A stretch of DNA of 64,000 bases. It comes from Olsenella uli (lineage in GTDB: Bacteria; Actinomycetota; Coriobacteriia; Coriobacteriales; Atopobiaceae). Made by a program: the position numbers and the translations under genes. The DNA lies in contig NZ_JACJJK010000003.1 in NCBI RefSeq assembly GCF_016899935.1, positions 186,001-250,000 of the forward strand, in the 5' to 3' direction. The notes beneath the pieces were generated by a model. It searched no databases. It was given only the letters and a program-made list of their open reading frames with translations, and had not been told where the DNA came from. How positions within the stretch are numbered: the first letter of the stretch is position 1; every line of letters begins with the position of its first letter. Of this stretch, positions 47,769 to 59,742 are shown in pieces.

Positions 47769-48623
47769 ATGACCGACCCCATGATCCAGATGCAGATGGA
47801 CGACCACATCCGCGCGGCGCTGCGCGAGGACATGCCCTTCGGCGACGTCTCCACCGCCGCCGTGATGCCGGAGCCGCATCCCGGCCGCGTGCAGCTCATC
47901 GCCAAGGCCGACGGCGTGATCGCGGGCCTCTCGGTCTTCTCGCGCGTCTTTGCGCTGCTCGACCCGGCCACGCGCGTCACCGCCGACGTGGCGGACGGCG
48001 AGCGCGTGAGCGCCGGCCAGCACGTCGCCACCGTGGAGGGCGACGTCCGCGTTCTGCTGGAGGGGGAGCGCACGGCCCTCAACTACCTGCAGCGCATGAG
48101 CGGCATCGCCACCTACACGGCGGGCATCGTGGCGGCGCTCGCGGGTACCGGGACCACGCTCGTCTGCACGCGCAAGACCACGCCCGGCATGCGCCTCTTC
48201 GAGCGCGAGGCCGTGCGCCTGGGCGGCGGGAGCCTCCATCGCTTTGGCCTCTCGGACGGCGTGCTGCTCAAGGACAACCACATCGACGCCGCCGGCGGCG
48301 TGGCCGATGCGGTGGCCATGGCGCGCACGTCGGCGCCCTTCGTGGACAAGGTCGAGGTGGAGTGCGAGAGCTTGGACATGGTGCGCGAGGCCGTGGAGGC
48401 CGGGGCGGACATCATCATGCTGGACAATATGGCCCACGACGACATGGCCGCCGCCGTCGCCCTGATCGCCGGGCGCGCGCAGACCGAGGCCTCCGGCAAC
48501 GTGGGGGCCGCCAACGCGGGCCGCTACGCGGACCTGGGCGTGGACTTCGTCTCCTGCGGCGCGCTCACGCACTCCGCGCCGATCCTCGACCTCTCCCTCA
48601 AGCACCTGGAGGTTCTGGGGTGA
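47769..48623 (+). CDS. nadC: Nicotinate-nucleotide pyrophosphorylase (carboxylating)
   Basis: Converts quinolinate and PRPP to nicotinate mononucleotide and CO2. The 284-residue product has the EDMPFGDVSTA start, RTALNYLQRMSGIAT, CTRKTTPGMR, LLKDNHI and the EVECESLD motif with the catalytic acids. ATG 47769 is chosen by AGAGGAGA and family length. The 52-base gap from nadB contains no terminator. Confidence 0.95.
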   Translation: MTDPMIQMQMDDHIRAALREDMPFGDVSTAAVMPEPHPGRVQLIAKADGVIAGLSVFSRVFALLDPATRVTADVADGERVSAGQHVATVEGDVRVLLEGERTALNYLQRMSGIATYTAGIVAALAGTGTTLVCTRKTTPGMRLFEREAVRLGGGSLHRFGLSDGVLLKDNHIDAAGGVADAVAMARTSAPFVDKVEVECESLDMVREAVEAGADIIMLDNMAHDDMAAAVALIAGRAQTEASGNVGAANAGRYADLGVDFVSCGALTHSAPILDLSLKHLEVLG

Positions 48624-49174
48624 GCGGCGGGTCGGGGGAGGCCCGTCGCGAGAAGATCCTCGCGGCCCTGCGTGCGTCCGACCGCCCGCTCTCCGGCGGC
48701 GCGCTCGCCGCGCGGTGCGGCGTGAGCCGTCAGGTGGTGGTGACCGACGTCGCCCTCCTGCGCACGCGCGGGGAGAAGATCGTCTCCACCAACCGCGGCT
48801 ACGTCCTTCTCGCCCCGAGCGCGCCCGACCGACCGATGCGTCTCTTCAAGTGTCGTCACACGGCGGAGCAGACCGCCGACGAGCTCACCTGCGTGGTCGA
48901 CCTGGGCGGCTGCGTGGAGGACGTCTTCGTGAACCACCGCGTCTACGGCAAGGTCTCCTCCGAGCTGGGCATCGGGAGCCGACGTGACGTGGCGCGCTTC
49001 ATGGAAGAGCTCTCCTCCGGGGTGTCCGCGCCGCTTCTGGAGGTCACGAGCGGCTACCACTTCCATCACGTGAGCGCCCGGAGTGAGCGGGACCTCGACG
49101 AGATAGGGCTCGCCCTTGCCGAGCGTGGCTACCTCGCCGAGCCCACCGACTACGAGTCCGTCACCTTTGCGTGA
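48620..49174 (+). CDS. niaR: NiaR (YrxA-like) transcriptional repressor, 3H domain
   Basis: A 184-residue regulator: an N-terminal winged HTH_11 domain (LRASDRPLSGGALAARCGVSRQVVVTDVALLR) and a C-terminal 3H domain whose three His motifs appear as RHTAEQT, VNHRVYG and FHHVSA. NiaR binds nicotinic acid with metal and represses NAD synthesis genes. It starts with GTG 48620, overlapping the nadC stop by four bases, and so is the last gene of the operon it would regulate. Confidence 0.88.
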   Translation: MSGGSGEARREKILAALRASDRPLSGGALAARCGVSRQVVVTDVALLRTRGEKIVSTNRGYVLLAPSAPDRPMRLFKCRHTAEQTADELTCVVDLGGCVEDVFVNHRVYGKVSSELGIGSRRDVARFMEELSSGVSAPLLEVTSGYHFHHVSARSERDLDEIGLALAERGYLAEPTDYESVTFA

Positions 49175-49246
49175 TGCCGGCGCGTCCCGCCCTGCCCCAG
49201 GGGCGAGAGGGGCCGGGGCGCCTGCGGGCGCGTCCGTGCGTTTGGG

Positions 49247-49252
49247 TATACT
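49247..49252 (+). promoter_or_regulatory. -10 element (TATACT) before the membrane protein
   Basis: TATACT lies 38 bases before ATG 49290; TTTGGG directly precedes it. No -35 is convincing. Confidence 0.5.
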
Positions 49253-49289
49253 CCCTACGTTCAGATTCGTGTCAGGGAGGTGGCAGCGC

Positions 49290-50216
49290 ATGGAGGACCT
49301 GGAGCCTTCGATCCCGCGGACGCCCGCGCAGGCGGTGCTGCGCATGGTCTCGCTGCTCATGGGGGGCATCGGCGCCCTGGCGCTGGTCGGCGGGCTGCTC
49401 GTGCTCGTGCCGGGCGTCATCGGCGGCGCCGACTTCTGGGCGTCGGTCACCTTTGGCGTGATGATTCTCGTGGCCGCCGGCCTGCTCGTCCTGACGGCGA
49501 TCCTGGGGCTTGCGGCCTCCAACAACTCCGCGCGCGTGGGGCCGTACCGGTTCCTGTGCTACCTCGTGGGGCTCGCCGTGCTCGTGGCCATCGTGTGGGG
49601 CTGGGGCATGGGCACCTTCATCCTGTTCAATCCCATCGTCCTCACGACGACGATCGTCTACGTGCTGATCTGCTCGCGCCTGGCCGACAAGGTCAAGGAG
49701 GAGCACGACAAGGGCGTTTCCGGCGAGACGTTCCTGCGGTCGCGCCACCAGCGCGTGCTGCACCTGCTCTCCGAGCTCATCGTCCTGAAGGGCGTGCTCA
49801 CCATTGTGGTGGTCGCCGTGTTTGGCGCCGCCCTCGTCGTGTACGGGGAGGGCGAGCGCGCCGTCATCTCGGGCGTCCCCGTCACGGTCACGGGGACGCT
49901 CTACGCGCTGCTCGTCTTTGGCGGCGTCGCGGCGGGCGCGAGCGTGGGCGTGGGCGCGCTCGGCATCTGGGGCTCCAACCGCCCGCAGAAGGTCAGGCCG
50001 TTTCTGGTGGTGGCGGCGATCGCGCTGGCGCTCGACCTCGTGCAGGTCGTGGGACGCCTGTTGGAGCGCGGCGTCTTCGGCCTCTCGTTCGACCTGCTGC
50101 TCGACGTCGTCTTCATGGCCGCCTGCGTCTACCTCGCCGTGCGGATCGACCGACAGCCCACGCCCGAGGAGCTCGCCGCCGCTGCCGGCGTCGCCCTCGT
50201 CTCCGACCAGGAGTGA
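49290..50216 (+). CDS. Multi-pass membrane protein of unknown function
   Basis: A 308-residue protein with eight or so hydrophobic segments, a short charged N-terminus and a positively charged loop (SRLADKVKEEHDKGVSG) between them. I do not recognise the family; its features fit the many DUF membrane proteins of Actinobacteria. ATG 49290 has GGGAGGT upstream. It may be transcribed with the amylase gene, separated only by a small palindrome. Confidence 0.7.
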   Translation: MEDLEPSIPRTPAQAVLRMVSLLMGGIGALALVGGLLVLVPGVIGGADFWASVTFGVMILVAAGLLVLTAILGLAASNNSARVGPYRFLCYLVGLAVLVAIVWGWGMGTFILFNPIVLTTTIVYVLICSRLADKVKEEHDKGVSGETFLRSRHQRVLHLLSELIVLKGVLTIVVVAVFGAALVVYGEGERAVISGVPVTVTGTLYALLVFGGVAAGASVGVGALGIWGSNRPQKVRPFLVVAAIALALDLVQVVGRLLERGVFGLSFDLLLDVVFMAACVYLAVRIDRQPTPEELAAAAGVALVSDQE

Positions 50217-50223
50217 GACAAAG

Positions 50224-50243
50224 GGGACAGGTTCGCTTGTCCC
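50224..50243. repeat. GGGGACAG hairpin with TTCG loop
   Basis: GGGACAGG pairs with CTTGTCCC (one wobble) around TTCG, immediately upstream of the amylase ribosome site. It is a relative of the GGGGAC palindrome inside nadB. Confidence 0.75.
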
Positions 50244-50259
50244 ATCGGAAAGGAGCCGC

Positions 50260-51783
50260 ATGACCAACGGAACCATGCTCCAGGGCTTCTCCTGGTACCT
50301 GCCCGCCGACGGCTCGCACTGGCGCCGCATCGCCGAGCAGGCCGCCGACTTTGCCTACCAGGGCATCACCGCCGTCTGGCTGCCGCCCGCCTACAAGGCC
50401 GAGAAGGGCGCCGAGGACGTGGGCTACGGCGTCTATGACACCTATGACCTGGGCGAGTTTGACCAGAAGGGGACCGTGCGCACCAAGTACGGCACTCGCG
50501 CCGAGTACGAGGCCGCCGTGCGCGCGCTGCAGGCAAACGGCATCCAGGCGCTCGCGGACATCGTGCTCAACCAGCGCCTCGGCGCGGACGGCTGCGAGGA
50601 CGTGGTCGCGCGCGAGGTGCAGTCCAACAACCGCGAGCTTGTGCTCGGCGACGCGCGGACGATCTCCGCGTGGACGCGTTTCTCGTTCCCCGGGCGCGCG
50701 GGCGCCTACTCGGACTTCACCTGGGACTGGACGTGCTTTCACGGCGTGGACTGGGACGACCGTGCCAAGCGAAAGGCCATCTTCCTCTTTGACGGCAAGC
50801 ACTGGGACAGCGCTGTGGACCGCACGGAGAACGCCAACTACGACTACCTCATGGGCGCGGACGTGGACGTGAACGACCCGCGCGTCTTTGACGAGCTCGT
50901 GCGCTGGGGCTGCTGGTACGTGGACGCCTGCGGGCTGGACGGCTTCCGCCTGGACGCGCTCAAGCACATCGACCGAGGCTTCTACCTGCGCTGGCTCGAC
51001 GCCGTACGCAAGCACACGGGGCGTGAGCTCTTCTGTGTGGGTGAATACTGGGGCCGCACGGCTGACGAGCTCACGGCCTACCTGGGGGCCGAAAAGTGCC
51101 TGTCGCTCTTTGACGTCCCGCTGCACTACAACCTCTACGCCGCGTCGTGCTCCAACGGTGACGTTGATCTCTCCAAGATCTTCTCGGGCACGCTCGTGGA
51201 GCGCGACCCGGTGCACGCCGTGACCTTTGCCGAGAACCACGACACGCAGCCGGGCCAGGCGCTGCAGTCCTTCGTGCAGACGTGGTTCAAGCCCGCTGCC
51301 TATGCGCTGATCCTGCTGCGCGAGGCGGGCTACCCCTGCGTCTTCTACGGCGACCTCTACGGCATGCCCAACGACGGCAACATTCCAGCGGTGCGCGAGC
51401 TGCCGCTGCTCATGGAGATCCGTCGTCGCTTTGCCTACGGCGCGCAGCACGACTTCCTGGACGCGCCGGACGTGATCGGCTGGACGCGCGAGGGCGACGC
51501 CGAGCACGAGGGCAGCGGCGTGGCCGTGGTCCTCACCGACCGCGACGGCGGCGAGAAGCGCATGTTCGTGGGCGCGGGTCACGCCGGCGAGACCTGGGGC
51601 TGCGTCATCGGCGAGCAGGACGACGTCGTCGTGGACGCCGAGGGCTGGGCCGCCTTCCGCACGCTCGGCGGGCGCCTCTCGGTCTACCTGCCCGAGAGGA
51701 CGGCCGACGCGCTGGAGAACGACCGCCAGCTCCACCGCATCGCCCGCGAGATCGCCGAGGACACCGAGGAGATGCGCGCGTAG
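50260..51783 (+). CDS. Cytoplasmic alpha-amylase (GH13)
   Basis: Hydrolyses alpha-1,4-glucan or maltodextrins. The 507-residue product has no signal peptide. Catalytic residues are D232 (GFRLDALKH), E262 (CVGEYWG) and D328 (AENHDTQ), and VVLNQRLG covers the substrate region. It resembles the GH13_5 cytoplasmic AmyA group. ATG 50260 has AAAGGAG upstream. Confidence 0.93.
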   Translation: MTNGTMLQGFSWYLPADGSHWRRIAEQAADFAYQGITAVWLPPAYKAEKGAEDVGYGVYDTYDLGEFDQKGTVRTKYGTRAEYEAAVRALQANGIQALADIVLNQRLGADGCEDVVAREVQSNNRELVLGDARTISAWTRFSFPGRAGAYSDFTWDWTCFHGVDWDDRAKRKAIFLFDGKHWDSAVDRTENANYDYLMGADVDVNDPRVFDELVRWGCWYVDACGLDGFRLDALKHIDRGFYLRWLDAVRKHTGRELFCVGEYWGRTADELTAYLGAEKCLSLFDVPLHYNLYAASCSNGDVDLSKIFSGTLVERDPVHAVTFAENHDTQPGQALQSFVQTWFKPAAYALILLREAGYPCVFYGDLYGMPNDGNIPAVRELPLLMEIRRRFAYGAQHDFLDAPDVIGWTREGDAEHEGSGVAVVLTDRDGGEKRMFVGAGHAGETWGCVIGEQDDVVVDAEGWAAFRTLGGRLSVYLPERTADALENDRQLHRIAREIAEDTEEMRA

Positions 51784-51814
51784 CGCCCCAGTCCCGGAAT
51801 TGCGTAACGAGAAG

Positions 51815-51849
51815 GGCCGCGCGCTCCCGTCATCTGGGGGCGCGCGGCC
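51815..51849. terminator. Long GC stem-loop after the amylase gene
   Basis: GGCCGCGCGCTCCC (51815-51828) pairs with 51836-51849 (14 bp with one G-T, 7-base loop). No T-run follows; instead the 19-base array begins. A termination role is possible. Confidence 0.6.
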
Positions 51850-51852
51850 GTC

Positions 51853-52031
51853 GGTTATGCGCAACCGCGACGGTTATGCGCACTCGCGTCGGTTATGTAC
51901 AGGCTGTGGCGACACGGTTTTCTCGGCCAGAGCGTCTACCTGCGACTTTGCGAGAAGGACCGGTGCGCACAACCGTCACGATTGCGCATAACCGTCAGCG
52001 TTGCGCATAACCGTCAGCGTTGCGCATAACC
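51853..52031. repeat. Mirrored array, 19-base period, 80-base centre (copy 2)
   Basis: Forward GGTT cores at 51853, 51872, 51891 and reverse AACC cores at 51971, 51990, 52009, 52028: all steps 19, and 80 across the centre, exactly as in the array at 36172. The unit is about CGGTTATGCGCA. In the centre, GGTTTTCTCGGCC starts at 51916, 25 bases after the last forward core as in the other copy, and GAGAAGGAC is at 51952. Confidence 0.9.
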
Positions 52032-52049
52032 GTCAGTGTGGGGGGCTGC

Positions 52050-55072
<3,023 letters not shown>

Positions 55073-55079
55073 ACGGAAT

Positions 55080-55109
55080 CGCCCCCGAGCCTGAGGGGAC
55101 TCGGGGGCG
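55080..55109. terminator. Stem-loop after the intact GH1 gene
   Basis: CGCCCCCGAG (55080-55089) pairs with 55100-55109 (10 bp, 10-base loop). No T-run on either strand. Lies between converging genes. Confidence 0.6.
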
Positions 55110-55171
55110 AGGCTCGAGCGAGGCGCGTCCTTCTCGGGCGGCGACGCACTTCGGACGCGGGCGCGGGAGCC

Positions 55172-56044
55172 CTATGCCATGAGGGCCCTTCTCCCCAGCT
55201 CGACGCAGCCGAGCACACCCTGGTCGTCGTTCAGGCTCGGGGGCACGATGTAGGCGTCGATGTCCTCCAGCTCCGGGGCGGTGATGTATCCGCCGAGGTA
55301 GGCGAGGGTCTTCTTCCGGACGATGGGGAAGAGCTGCTCCTGGTGCATCACGCCGCCGCCGAGGATGATGCGGCGCGGCGAATAGCACAGCACGAGGTCG
55401 CAGCACATCTGCGCGAGGTAGTCTCCCTCCAGCTCCCAGACCTCCGGGCGACCGGCGAGCTCGGCGCCCTTGGCACCCCAGCGTCGCTCGATCGACGGGC
55501 CCGCCGCGAGTCCCTCGAGGCAGCTCTCGTGGCTCGGGCACACGCAGGGGCCCTCGTCGCCCGGGACGCGCCTCACGAGCATGTGTCCCGCCTCGGGATG
55601 GAGCATCCCGTGAAGCAGGCGCCCCCCGCACATGACGCCTGCGCCCACGCCGGTGCCGATGGTCACGTAGACGAGGTCCGAGATGCCCCGCGAGCTGCCG
55701 AACGTGGCCTCGCCGAGACAGGCGACGTTGACGTCGGTGTCGTAGCCGACGGGCACGCCAAGCGCGCGCACGAACGCATCGCGCAGGGGATAGCCGCGCC
55801 ACGCGACCTTGGGCGTCTCGAGAATCATGCCGAACGACGGGCTCTCCGGGTCAACGCAGGTCGGACCGAAGGCGCCGATGCCGAGAGCCTCGACGCCGCG
55901 CTCCAGGAACCAGCCCGCAAGCGTGGGAACGGTGTCCTCGGGTGCGAGCGTGGGAAACGACGCCCGCTCCAGCATCTCGCCCTGCTCCGTGGCGACGGCG
56001 CAGACCATCTTGGTCCCGCCCGCCTCGAGTGCCCCGATTCTCAT
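55172..56044 (-). CDS. ROK-family sugar kinase (fructokinase-like)
   Basis: A 290-residue ATP-dependent hexose kinase. It starts GALEAGGTKMVCAV (ATP loop); the zinc cluster GHMLVRRVPGDEGPCVCPSHESCLEGLAAGPSI contains His and three Cys, and the GTGVGAGV and GGGVMHQEQL motifs follow. This fits the fructokinase (YdhR/Mak) type of ROK protein. ATG 56044 has AGAAGGGGG upstream; the frame is open to 56218 without support. It probably phosphorylates glucose or fructose freed by the neighbouring glucosidases, which is inference. Confidence 0.88.
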   Translation of the reverse strand: MRIGALEAGGTKMVCAVATEQGEMLERASFPTLAPEDTVPTLAGWFLERGVEALGIGAFGPTCVDPESPSFGMILETPKVAWRGYPLRDAFVRALGVPVGYDTDVNVACLGEATFGSSRGISDLVYVTIGTGVGAGVMCGGRLLHGMLHPEAGHMLVRRVPGDEGPCVCPSHESCLEGLAAGPSIERRWGAKGAELAGRPEVWELEGDYLAQMCCDLVLCYSPRRIILGGGVMHQEQLFPIVRKKTLAYLGGYITAPELEDIDAYIVPPSLNDDQGVLGCVELGRRALMA

Positions 56045-56141
56045 GTGCGCCCCCTTCTGGCCCCGCGGACCTGTGTCCTCACGTGCCTTGTCTCGAAACC
56101 CTCTCGGGCTCTCACCGCGCCTGCCCCCTTCGGACCTTTCG

Positions 56142-56858
56142 TCACTTCGTGCTGATGCTCCTGAACTCATACCCATGCGGGCGGCGCGCGAACGAGTACT
56201 CGAACGGCGTGCCGTCATCGAGGTAGCCCCCCTGCTCGACCTCGAGCAGGGGGTCGCCCGGCTCGAGCCCCATCCACGCGCACTCGTCCTCGGTGGGAAG
56301 AACCGCGCGGATGGTGCGATGCGCGCTCGCGATCCTGAGCCCGAGGTCCTTCTCGATGTAGTGATAGATGGAGGTCTCGACGTTTTTGAGCCGGAGATTG
56401 GGGATCACGTCGATGGGCATGTAGGTGTACTCGATCGCCGTGGCCACGTCATCGGCAAAGCGTACGCGAATGACGTGGTAGACGAACTGGTCGGCCTCGA
56501 TGTCGAGCATGTGGGCCACGTCGGGCGAGGGCATTGCCACCGAGAAGTCCTTGACCTCGGTCCGCACGGCCTCGCCGCGGCGCTCGTGCTCTGCGGTGAA
56601 GCCCTCCATCTGGCGGCTCGTCTCGAAGGCGGCGTCATCCTTGAGCGGGGTCCGGACGTTCTTGACGAACGAGCCCGACCCGCGCCGCCGCGTGATGTAG
56701 CCACGGTCCTCCAGGATGTCGAGCGCCTTCTTGATGGTCACCTTGCTGACTTCGTAGCTTTGGCAGAGCGACTCTATGGAGGGCAGCTGTGAGTTTGGCA
56801 GGAAGGCGCCGGAGCGGATGTGCGCTATCAGGTCCTGTGCGACGAGCTCGTACTTCAT
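56142..56858 (-). CDS. GntR/HutC-family regulator with UTRA domain
   Basis: A 238-residue repressor. It has an N-terminal winged HTH (LPSIESLCQSYEVSKVTIKKALDILEDRGYITRRRG) and a C-terminal UTRA ligand domain (PNLRLKNVETSIYHYIEKDLGLRIASAHRT). UTRA proteins often sense a sugar phosphate. It is divergent from the GH1/PTS set and probably controls it through the AT-rich dyads at 56976-57017. Start 56858 is chosen by GAGAGG upstream. Confidence 0.88.
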   Translation of the reverse strand: MKYELVAQDLIAHIRSGAFLPNSQLPSIESLCQSYEVSKVTIKKALDILEDRGYITRRRGSGSFVKNVRTPLKDDAAFETSRQMEGFTAEHERRGEAVRTEVKDFSVAMPSPDVAHMLDIEADQFVYHVIRVRFADDVATAIEYTYMPIDVIPNLRLKNVETSIYHYIEKDLGLRIASAHRTIRAVLPTEDECAWMGLEPGDPLLEVEQGGYLDDGTPFEYSFARRPHGYEFRSISTK

Positions 56859-56975
56859 CGGGGAGCCGCCTCTCGTTCTCCCCAGCATAGCGCGGAGCAG
56901 GAAGGTGTGGGGGTAATTTTCATCCGTATCCACTCACCGATGAAAACATATCGCTCAAATTTTATACACAAGAAC

Positions 56976-57017
56976 GTCTTAAATAAGAATAAAACATGCC
57001 TAGTCTAAAAATAAGAC
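56976..57017. promoter_or_regulatory. AT-rich GTCT-N7-AGA dyads, candidate GntR operators
   Basis: Two 15-base sites, GTCTTAAATAAGAAT (56976-56990) and GTCTAAAAATAAGAC (57003-57017), start 27 bases apart in an AT-rich island between the divergent GntR and GH1/PTS genes. HutC-type regulators favour GTCT...AGAC dyads. Function is inferred from form and place. Confidence 0.5.
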
Positions 57018-57084
57018 ATGTCAGGTTTGTCACATGGCGAGCAGGGCGTGGGGGGAAGGAAAAGAAGAGAGAAGGGAGAGAGAG

Positions 57085-58500
57085 TTGGAGAAGCTCAAGC
57101 TGCCTGATGACTTCTTCTTCGGGGCTGCGATGTCCGGACCGCAGACCGAGGGAGAGTAGGCGTCGGGCGGGAAGCTCGAGAACCTCTGGGACACGTGGTC
57201 CAACGAGGATCTCGATGCCTTCCACAACAAGGTGGGGTCGTACGGGGGCAACGACTTCACCAGGCGTCACAACGAGGACTTCAAGATCCTCAAGGACCTA
57301 GGGCTCACGTCGTTCAGGACCTCCATCCAGTGGAGCCGTCTGCTCGACGAGAAGGGCCAGATCAACCCGGAGGGCGAGAAGTACTATCACGACCTCTTCG
57401 CCGACGCGCGGGCGGCGGGGCTCGAGTGCTTCGTGAACCTGTATCACTTCGACATGCCCACCTACCTCTTCCGTCGCGGCGGGTGGGAGAGCCGTGAGGT
57501 CGTCGAGGCCTATGCCCACTACGCGCGCGTCGCGTTTCGGACCTTCGGCAAGGAGATCCGCTACTGGTTCACGTTCAACGAGCCGATCGTGGAGCCGGAC
57601 AACCGCTACGAGGGCGGTGAGTGGTACCCGCAGCCCCACAGCTTCGAGCGCGCCCGCGCGGTCCAGTACAACATCTCGATCGCTCACTGCCTCGCCGTCC
57701 GCGAGTACCGCGCGGCCAAGGCCGAGGGCCTCATGCTGCCCGACTCGCGCATCGGCATGATCAGCTGCTTCACCCCGCCCTACACGCGCGAGGACCCGAG
57801 CCCGGCCGATCTCGAGGCCGTGCGCATCACTGACGGAATCCGCAACCGCTGGTGGCTCGACCTCGTGACCAAGGGGGAGCTGCCCGCCGACATCCTCGAG
57901 GACCTCAAGGGCCTCGGCGTCGAGCTGCCCGTCCGCCCCGAGGACAAGCTCATCCTCGCCGATGGCAAGGTCGACTGGCTGGGCTGCAACTACTACCACC
58001 CCGAGCGCGTCCAGGCGCCCTCGCGTGAGAGGGACGAGTACGGCAACCCGCTCTTCGCCGAGCCCTACGTCTGGCCCGATACCAAGATGAACGAGAGCCG
58101 CGGCTGGGAGATCTATCCCAAGGGCATCTACGACTTTGGCATGAATCTCAAGCGCGACTACCCTGAGCTCGAGTTCTTCATCTCCGAGAACGGCATCGGC
58201 ATCGAGAGGGAGTGGAACTTCCGCGATCCCGAGACCGGTGCCATCCAGGACGACTACCGCATCGAGTTCGTGCGCGAGCACCTTGCCTGGATTGCCCGCG
58301 CCATCGCCGACGGCGCGAAGATCGTCGGTTACCACTACTGGGCGGTCATCGACAACTGGTCGTGGGCCAACGCTTTCAAGAACCGCTACGGCTTCGTCGA
58401 GGTCGACCTCCAGGACGGCTACGCGCGCCGTCCCAAGAAGTCCGCATCCTGGCTCGCCGAGGTCGCGCGCACGCACGAATTCACCATTGAAGGGGAGTAA
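57085..58500 (+). pseudogene. 6-phospho-beta-glucosidase (GH1) interrupted by an in-frame TAG at codon 25
   Basis: From TTG 57085 (AAGGGAG upstream) the frame reads KLPDDFFFGAAMSGPQTEGE, then TAG (57157-57159), then ASGGKLENLWDTWSN and onwards without another stop to 58500. Everything else looks functional: acid/base Glu166 in TFNEPIVE, nucleophile Glu368 in ISENGIG, and a normal 471-codon length. In related enzymes this position is a variable residue after TEG. A TGG-to-TAG change would explain it, or read-through/suppression. If translated only after the stop, starts such as ATG 57232 would lack the N-terminal strand of the barrel. The following EIIC gene is four bases away, so this is the first gene of the PTS operon. 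Confidence 0.8.
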
Positions 58501-58504
58501 TCCC

Positions 58505-59689
58505 ATGGCAGAGAACACCAAGCTCCAGGCGTTTCTCGACAAGTTCGCTGCGGTCTCGGCGAAGGTCGGAAACCAGGTCCATCTACGGTCGCTGCGCGAT
58601 GCGTTTGCCACCATCACGCCGCTCTACATCCTTGCGGGCATCGCGGTTCTCGTGAACAACGTGCTCTTCGGCTACCTCTGGAGCGACACGGGATTCTTCC
58701 CGAACCCCGAGCTGCTCGCCAACGTCCAGACGTGGGGCAACGCGCTGACGCTCGGCACGCTCAACGTCTCGGCGCTGATCCTCGCGGGCCTCATCGGCTA
58801 CTGCCTGGCCACGAACAAGCGCTTCGAGAACCCGCTCGCCTGCGTGGTCGTGGGCATCTCCGCCTTCGTCGTCATGATGCCGCAGTCGATCACCGCGACC
58901 CTCGCCGCCACCTCGCCGCTGCTGACCGACGAGGTCACCACGGCGCAGGTCACCGGCGCGCTCTCGACCACCAACACCGGCACCAACGGCCTCTTCGGCG
59001 CGATCATCATCGGCCTGCTCGCGGTCACGCTGTTCATCAAGATCTCCGGCGTCGAGAAGCTCAAGGTCAACCTGGGCGAGGGCGTGCCGCCTGCGGTCGG
59101 CAACTCGTTCAACGTCATGATCCCGATGCTGCTGACACTCTCCATCTTCGGCCTGGTCGCCGCGCTTCTCGCGGTCTTTGCCAGCACCGACCTGCCGACC
59201 ATCATCTCCACGTTCATCGCGACCCCGCTCAAGAGCATCATGAACGCCGGCCCGTGGGCCTTCATCGTGATCTACACGCTGGCCAACCTGCTGTTCTGCG
59301 TCGGCATCCACCAGTCCACGATCTCCGGTGCCACCGTCGAGCCCATCCTCCCCGGCCTCTTCAACATCAACGAGCCGGTCATCTACGGGTACCCCATCGT
59401 GTTCAACCTCCCGCTCATGATCCCGTTCGTGATCATCCCCGACCTGTTCATCGGCCTCACCTACGGCCTGACCTGCGCCGGCTGGCTCTCGCCGTGCATC
59501 GCGCAGGCTCCGTGGACCACGCCCCCCATCCTCTCCGCGCTGCTCTCCACCGGCTTCGACTGGCGCGCGGCCGTGTGGCAGGTGCTCGAGATCGTCATCG
59601 GCATGGCCATCTACCTGCCGTTCATGAAGATCTCCGAGCGCGCCCAGGCGCTCCAGGGCTCCGAGGCCGCCGGCGAGCTCGCCGAGTAG
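58505..59689 (+). CDS. PTS EIIC, lactose/cellobiose family, with an apparent internal deletion
   Basis: Membrane channel that brings in and phosphorylates beta-glucosides. The 394-residue product has the family start (KFAAVSAKVGNQVHLRSLRDAF), ten or so hydrophobic helices, the sugar His in GIHQ (His269) and NEPVIYGYPIVFN (Glu290). In known EIIC (ChbC) the equivalent His and Glu are about 84 residues apart; here they are 21 apart, so about 60 residues including the usual GGSG-like loop are missing. The gene is in frame with no stop. It may be inactive or a shortened variant. ATG 58505 has AAGGGGAG upstream. Confidence 0.85.
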   Translation: MAENTKLQAFLDKFAAVSAKVGNQVHLRSLRDAFATITPLYILAGIAVLVNNVLFGYLWSDTGFFPNPELLANVQTWGNALTLGTLNVSALILAGLIGYCLATNKRFENPLACVVVGISAFVVMMPQSITATLAATSPLLTDEVTTAQVTGALSTTNTGTNGLFGAIIIGLLAVTLFIKISGVEKLKVNLGEGVPPAVGNSFNVMIPMLLTLSIFGLVAALLAVFASTDLPTIISTFIATPLKSIMNAGPWAFIVIYTLANLLFCVGIHQSTISGATVEPILPGLFNINEPVIYGYPIVFNLPLMIPFVIIPDLFIGLTYGLTCAGWLSPCIAQAPWTTPPILSALLSTGFDWRAAVWQVLEIVIGMAIYLPFMKISERAQALQGSEAAGELAE

Positions 59690-59742
59690 TCATGCGCCTA
59701 TCGTCGCGAACCTCGTACGCTTGAGACACCGATGGCACGACC

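Noticed and set aside
57157-57159. TAG as pyrrolysine
   Set aside because: No sign of pyl genes and the position is not a known Pyl site; a mutation or suppression is simpler.
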